From the NCBI GenBank assembly GCA_913054115.1, contig CAJXIS010000117.1, positions 1 to 6,875 on the forward strand: a DNA stretch of 6,875 bases. Direction: 5' to 3'. Positions 5,725 to 6,875 of this stretch are shown here, one piece after another. Position 1 is the stretch's first letter. Every line of letters begins with the position of its first letter. The stretch comes from an uncultured Acidimicrobiaceae bacterium (GTDB lineage: Bacteria; Actinomycetota; Acidimicrobiia; Acidimicrobiales; MedAcidi-G1). Under the pieces are notes generated by a model. It had not been told where the DNA came from and searched no databases. It saw only the letters and a list, made by a program, of their open reading frames with translations. Position numbers and translations under genes: made by a program.

Positions 5725-6875
5725 AGGGCCCTGCCTCCCACCTCCCGTTGCCGGCCGCACCGGCCTCGCTGTCCGGATCGACCGACGTGTCGAAATCGAC
5801 CAGCCACCCGGTGCCGCCGAGCCCCTCGGGCACCACGAACGTGGTGGCCTCCGGTCGGGCGTTGAACAACAGCAGGAAGCTGTCGTCTCCGAGCGCCTCA
5901 CCGTCGAGGAACACGGCGAGCGACCCACCGCCGGCCTCCCAGTCCTCGTCGACCATCTCGGATCCGCCAGGCGTGTACCAGGCGATGTCGCCGATGCTTT
6001 CGCCCTCGAACCAGAGCCGGCGTCGGAAGACCGGGTGGTCGGACCGGAACCGGACCAGGCGCCGGACGAATGCGAGCAACCCCCGATCCACGCGGTCCCA
6101 GTCGAGCCACGACACCTTGTTGTCCTGGGCGTAGCCGTTGTTGTTGCCGCCCTGGGTGCGGCCGATCTCGTCCCCGCCCAGCAGCATCGGCACACCCTGG
6201 GACAGCAGAAGCGTCGCCAGCATCGACCGGCGGCGGACGGAGCGGACCCCGATGACGCCTGCGTCGGTGGTCGGACCCTCGGCGCCGGAGTTCCATGACC
6301 GGTTGTGGTCGTCGCCGTCCCGGCCGCCCTCGCCGTTCGCCTCATTGTGCTTGTGGTCGTAGGCGACCAGGTCGGCGAGCGTGAAGCCGTCGTGGGCGGT
6401 GATGAAGTTGACGCCGGCCGATGGATCGCGTCCCGACGACGCATAGAGGTCCGAGCTCCCAGCCAGGCGGGAGGCGAAGTCGGCCACGGTCCCTCCGGCG
6501 TTGCGCCAGAAGTCGCGCACGTCGTCCCGGTAACGGCCGTTCCACTCCGACCACCCCGACGGGAAGTTCCCGACCTGGTAGCCGCCCTCGCCAAGGTCCC
6601 AGGGCTCGGCGATCAACTTCACCCGGCTGATCACCTCGTCCCGGCGGATCGCGTCGAACAACGACGACCCGTGATCGAACCCGTGCGGTCCCCGGCCCAG
6701 CGCCGCTGCCAGATCGAAGCGGAAGCCGTCGACGTGCATCTCGAGGACCCAGTGGCGGAGGCTGTCCATCACCAGCCGCAACGCCGGCGGGTGGCCCATG
6801 TCCACGCTGTTGCCCGTTCCGGTGACATCGACGTACCGACGGGGATCGTCGGGGTCGAGCCGGTAGTAGCCCGGG
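5684..6875 (-). CDS. glgX: Glycogen debranching enzyme GlgX (GH13 isoamylase type), C-terminal part (5' end outside window)
   Basis: It hydrolyses alpha-1,6 branch points of phosphorylase-limit glycogen, releasing short maltodextrins. About 396 residues are visible; the family is about 650-720, so the N-terminal CBM48 and the first part of the barrel lie beyond the right edge. The frame is open to the edge with conserved sequence (YYRLDPDDPRRYVDVTGTGN) upstream of the GTG at 6805, so that GTG is not the start. Catalytic residues in view: nucleophile Asp in HVDGFRFDLA (codon 6713-6715), acid/base Glu in KLIAEPWDLG (6605-6607), and transition-state Asp in FITAHDGFTL (6389-6391). The typical GGDEIGRTQGGNNNGYAQDN follows at about 6178-6116, then a C-terminal beta domain. 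The stop TAG at 5686-5684 overlaps the glgC stop. It feeds dextrins to MalQ and is on the same strand as glgB-malQ, but glgC intervenes. Confidence 0.95.
   Translation of the reverse strand, partial: PGYYRLDPDDPRRYVDVTGTGNSVDMGHPPALRLVMDSLRHWVLEMHVDGFRFDLAAALGRGPHGFDHGSSLFDAIRRDEVISRVKLIAEPWDLGEGGYQVGNFPSGWSEWNGRYRDDVRDFWRNAGGTVADFASRLAGSSDLYASSGRDPSAGVNFITAHDGFTLADLVAYDHKHNEANGEGGRDGDDHNRSWNSGAEGPTTDAGVIGVRSVRRRSMLATLLLSQGVPMLLGGDEIGRTQGGNNNGYAQDNKVSWLDWDRVDRGLLAFVRRLVRFRSDHPVFRRRLWFEGESIGDIAWYTPGGSEMVDEDWEAGGGSLAVFLDGEALGDDSFLLLFNARPEATTFVVPEGLGGTGWLVDFDTSVDPDSEAGAAGNGRWEAGPWATVVMRRQGDRH

Noticed and set aside
4437..5807. A 456-codon open frame on the minus strand antisense to glgC and running out of the glgX end.
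   Set aside because: It is a register shadow of glgC, Val/Gly/Asp-rich with no domain. Antisense transcription here is plausible, but there is no evidence of a protein.
1..6875. Search for tRNA or rRNA genes, CRISPR arrays, insertion sequences, attachment sites, toxin-antitoxin or defence genes.
   Set aside because: None seen. The window is filled by five conserved metabolic genes, and I saw no repeats or composition shifts suggesting mobile DNA.

Overview
The window is GC-rich and almost entirely coding, with convergent and divergent genes packed end to end. It reads as a chromosomal glycogen / alpha-glucan metabolism locus of a high-GC bacterium. The best-supported guess is an actinobacterium (Actinomycetota). 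The ADP-glucose pyrophosphorylase carries the variant motifs I recall from mycobacterial and other actinobacterial GlgC proteins (GGEGKRL, GSADA, FGADHIYR, YWRDVGTLD). An Acidimicrobiia-like relative would fit, but the sequence alone does not settle the class.

Layout, left to right. (1) Positions 1-598, plus strand: the C-terminal half of a YbdK/GCS2-type carboxylate-amine ligase, cut by the left edge and apparently unrelated to the glycogen genes. (2) 620-2533, minus: malQ, 4-alpha-glucanotransferase (GH77). (3) 2526-4403, minus: glgB, branching enzyme (GH13), overlapping malQ by 8 bp as an evident glgB-malQ operon. (4) A 30-bp divergent gap. (5) 4434-5687, plus: glgC, ADP-glucose pyrophosphorylase. 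(6) 5684-6875, minus: the C-terminal part of glgX, glycogen debranching enzyme, cut by the right edge. glgC and glgX are convergent and share a single CTAG as both stop codons. No stretch over 30 bases lacks a gene.

How the genes work together. GlgC commits glucose-1-phosphate to ADP-glucose, the donor for glycogen synthase, which is not in the window. GlgB adds alpha-1,6 branches. GlgX removes branches from limit dextrin. MalQ disproportionates the short maltodextrins that debranching releases. Synthesis and breakdown are therefore encoded side by side, with glgC inverted between two minus-strand genes.

No protein here looks like a new system; all five are recognisable families with the catalytic residues I can check in place. 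The points worth a second look are architectural. glgC sits on the opposite strand inside what is otherwise a glgX-glgB-malQ series (possible noncontiguous operon). The glgB/glgC divergent region is so short that a plausible leaderless glgB promoter overlaps the glgC start codon. A long imperfect inverted repeat is centred on the shared stop codons. A perfect hairpin lies at the malQ 3' end. Long open frames antisense to glgB, malQ and glgC are GC-bias shadows and are not annotated.
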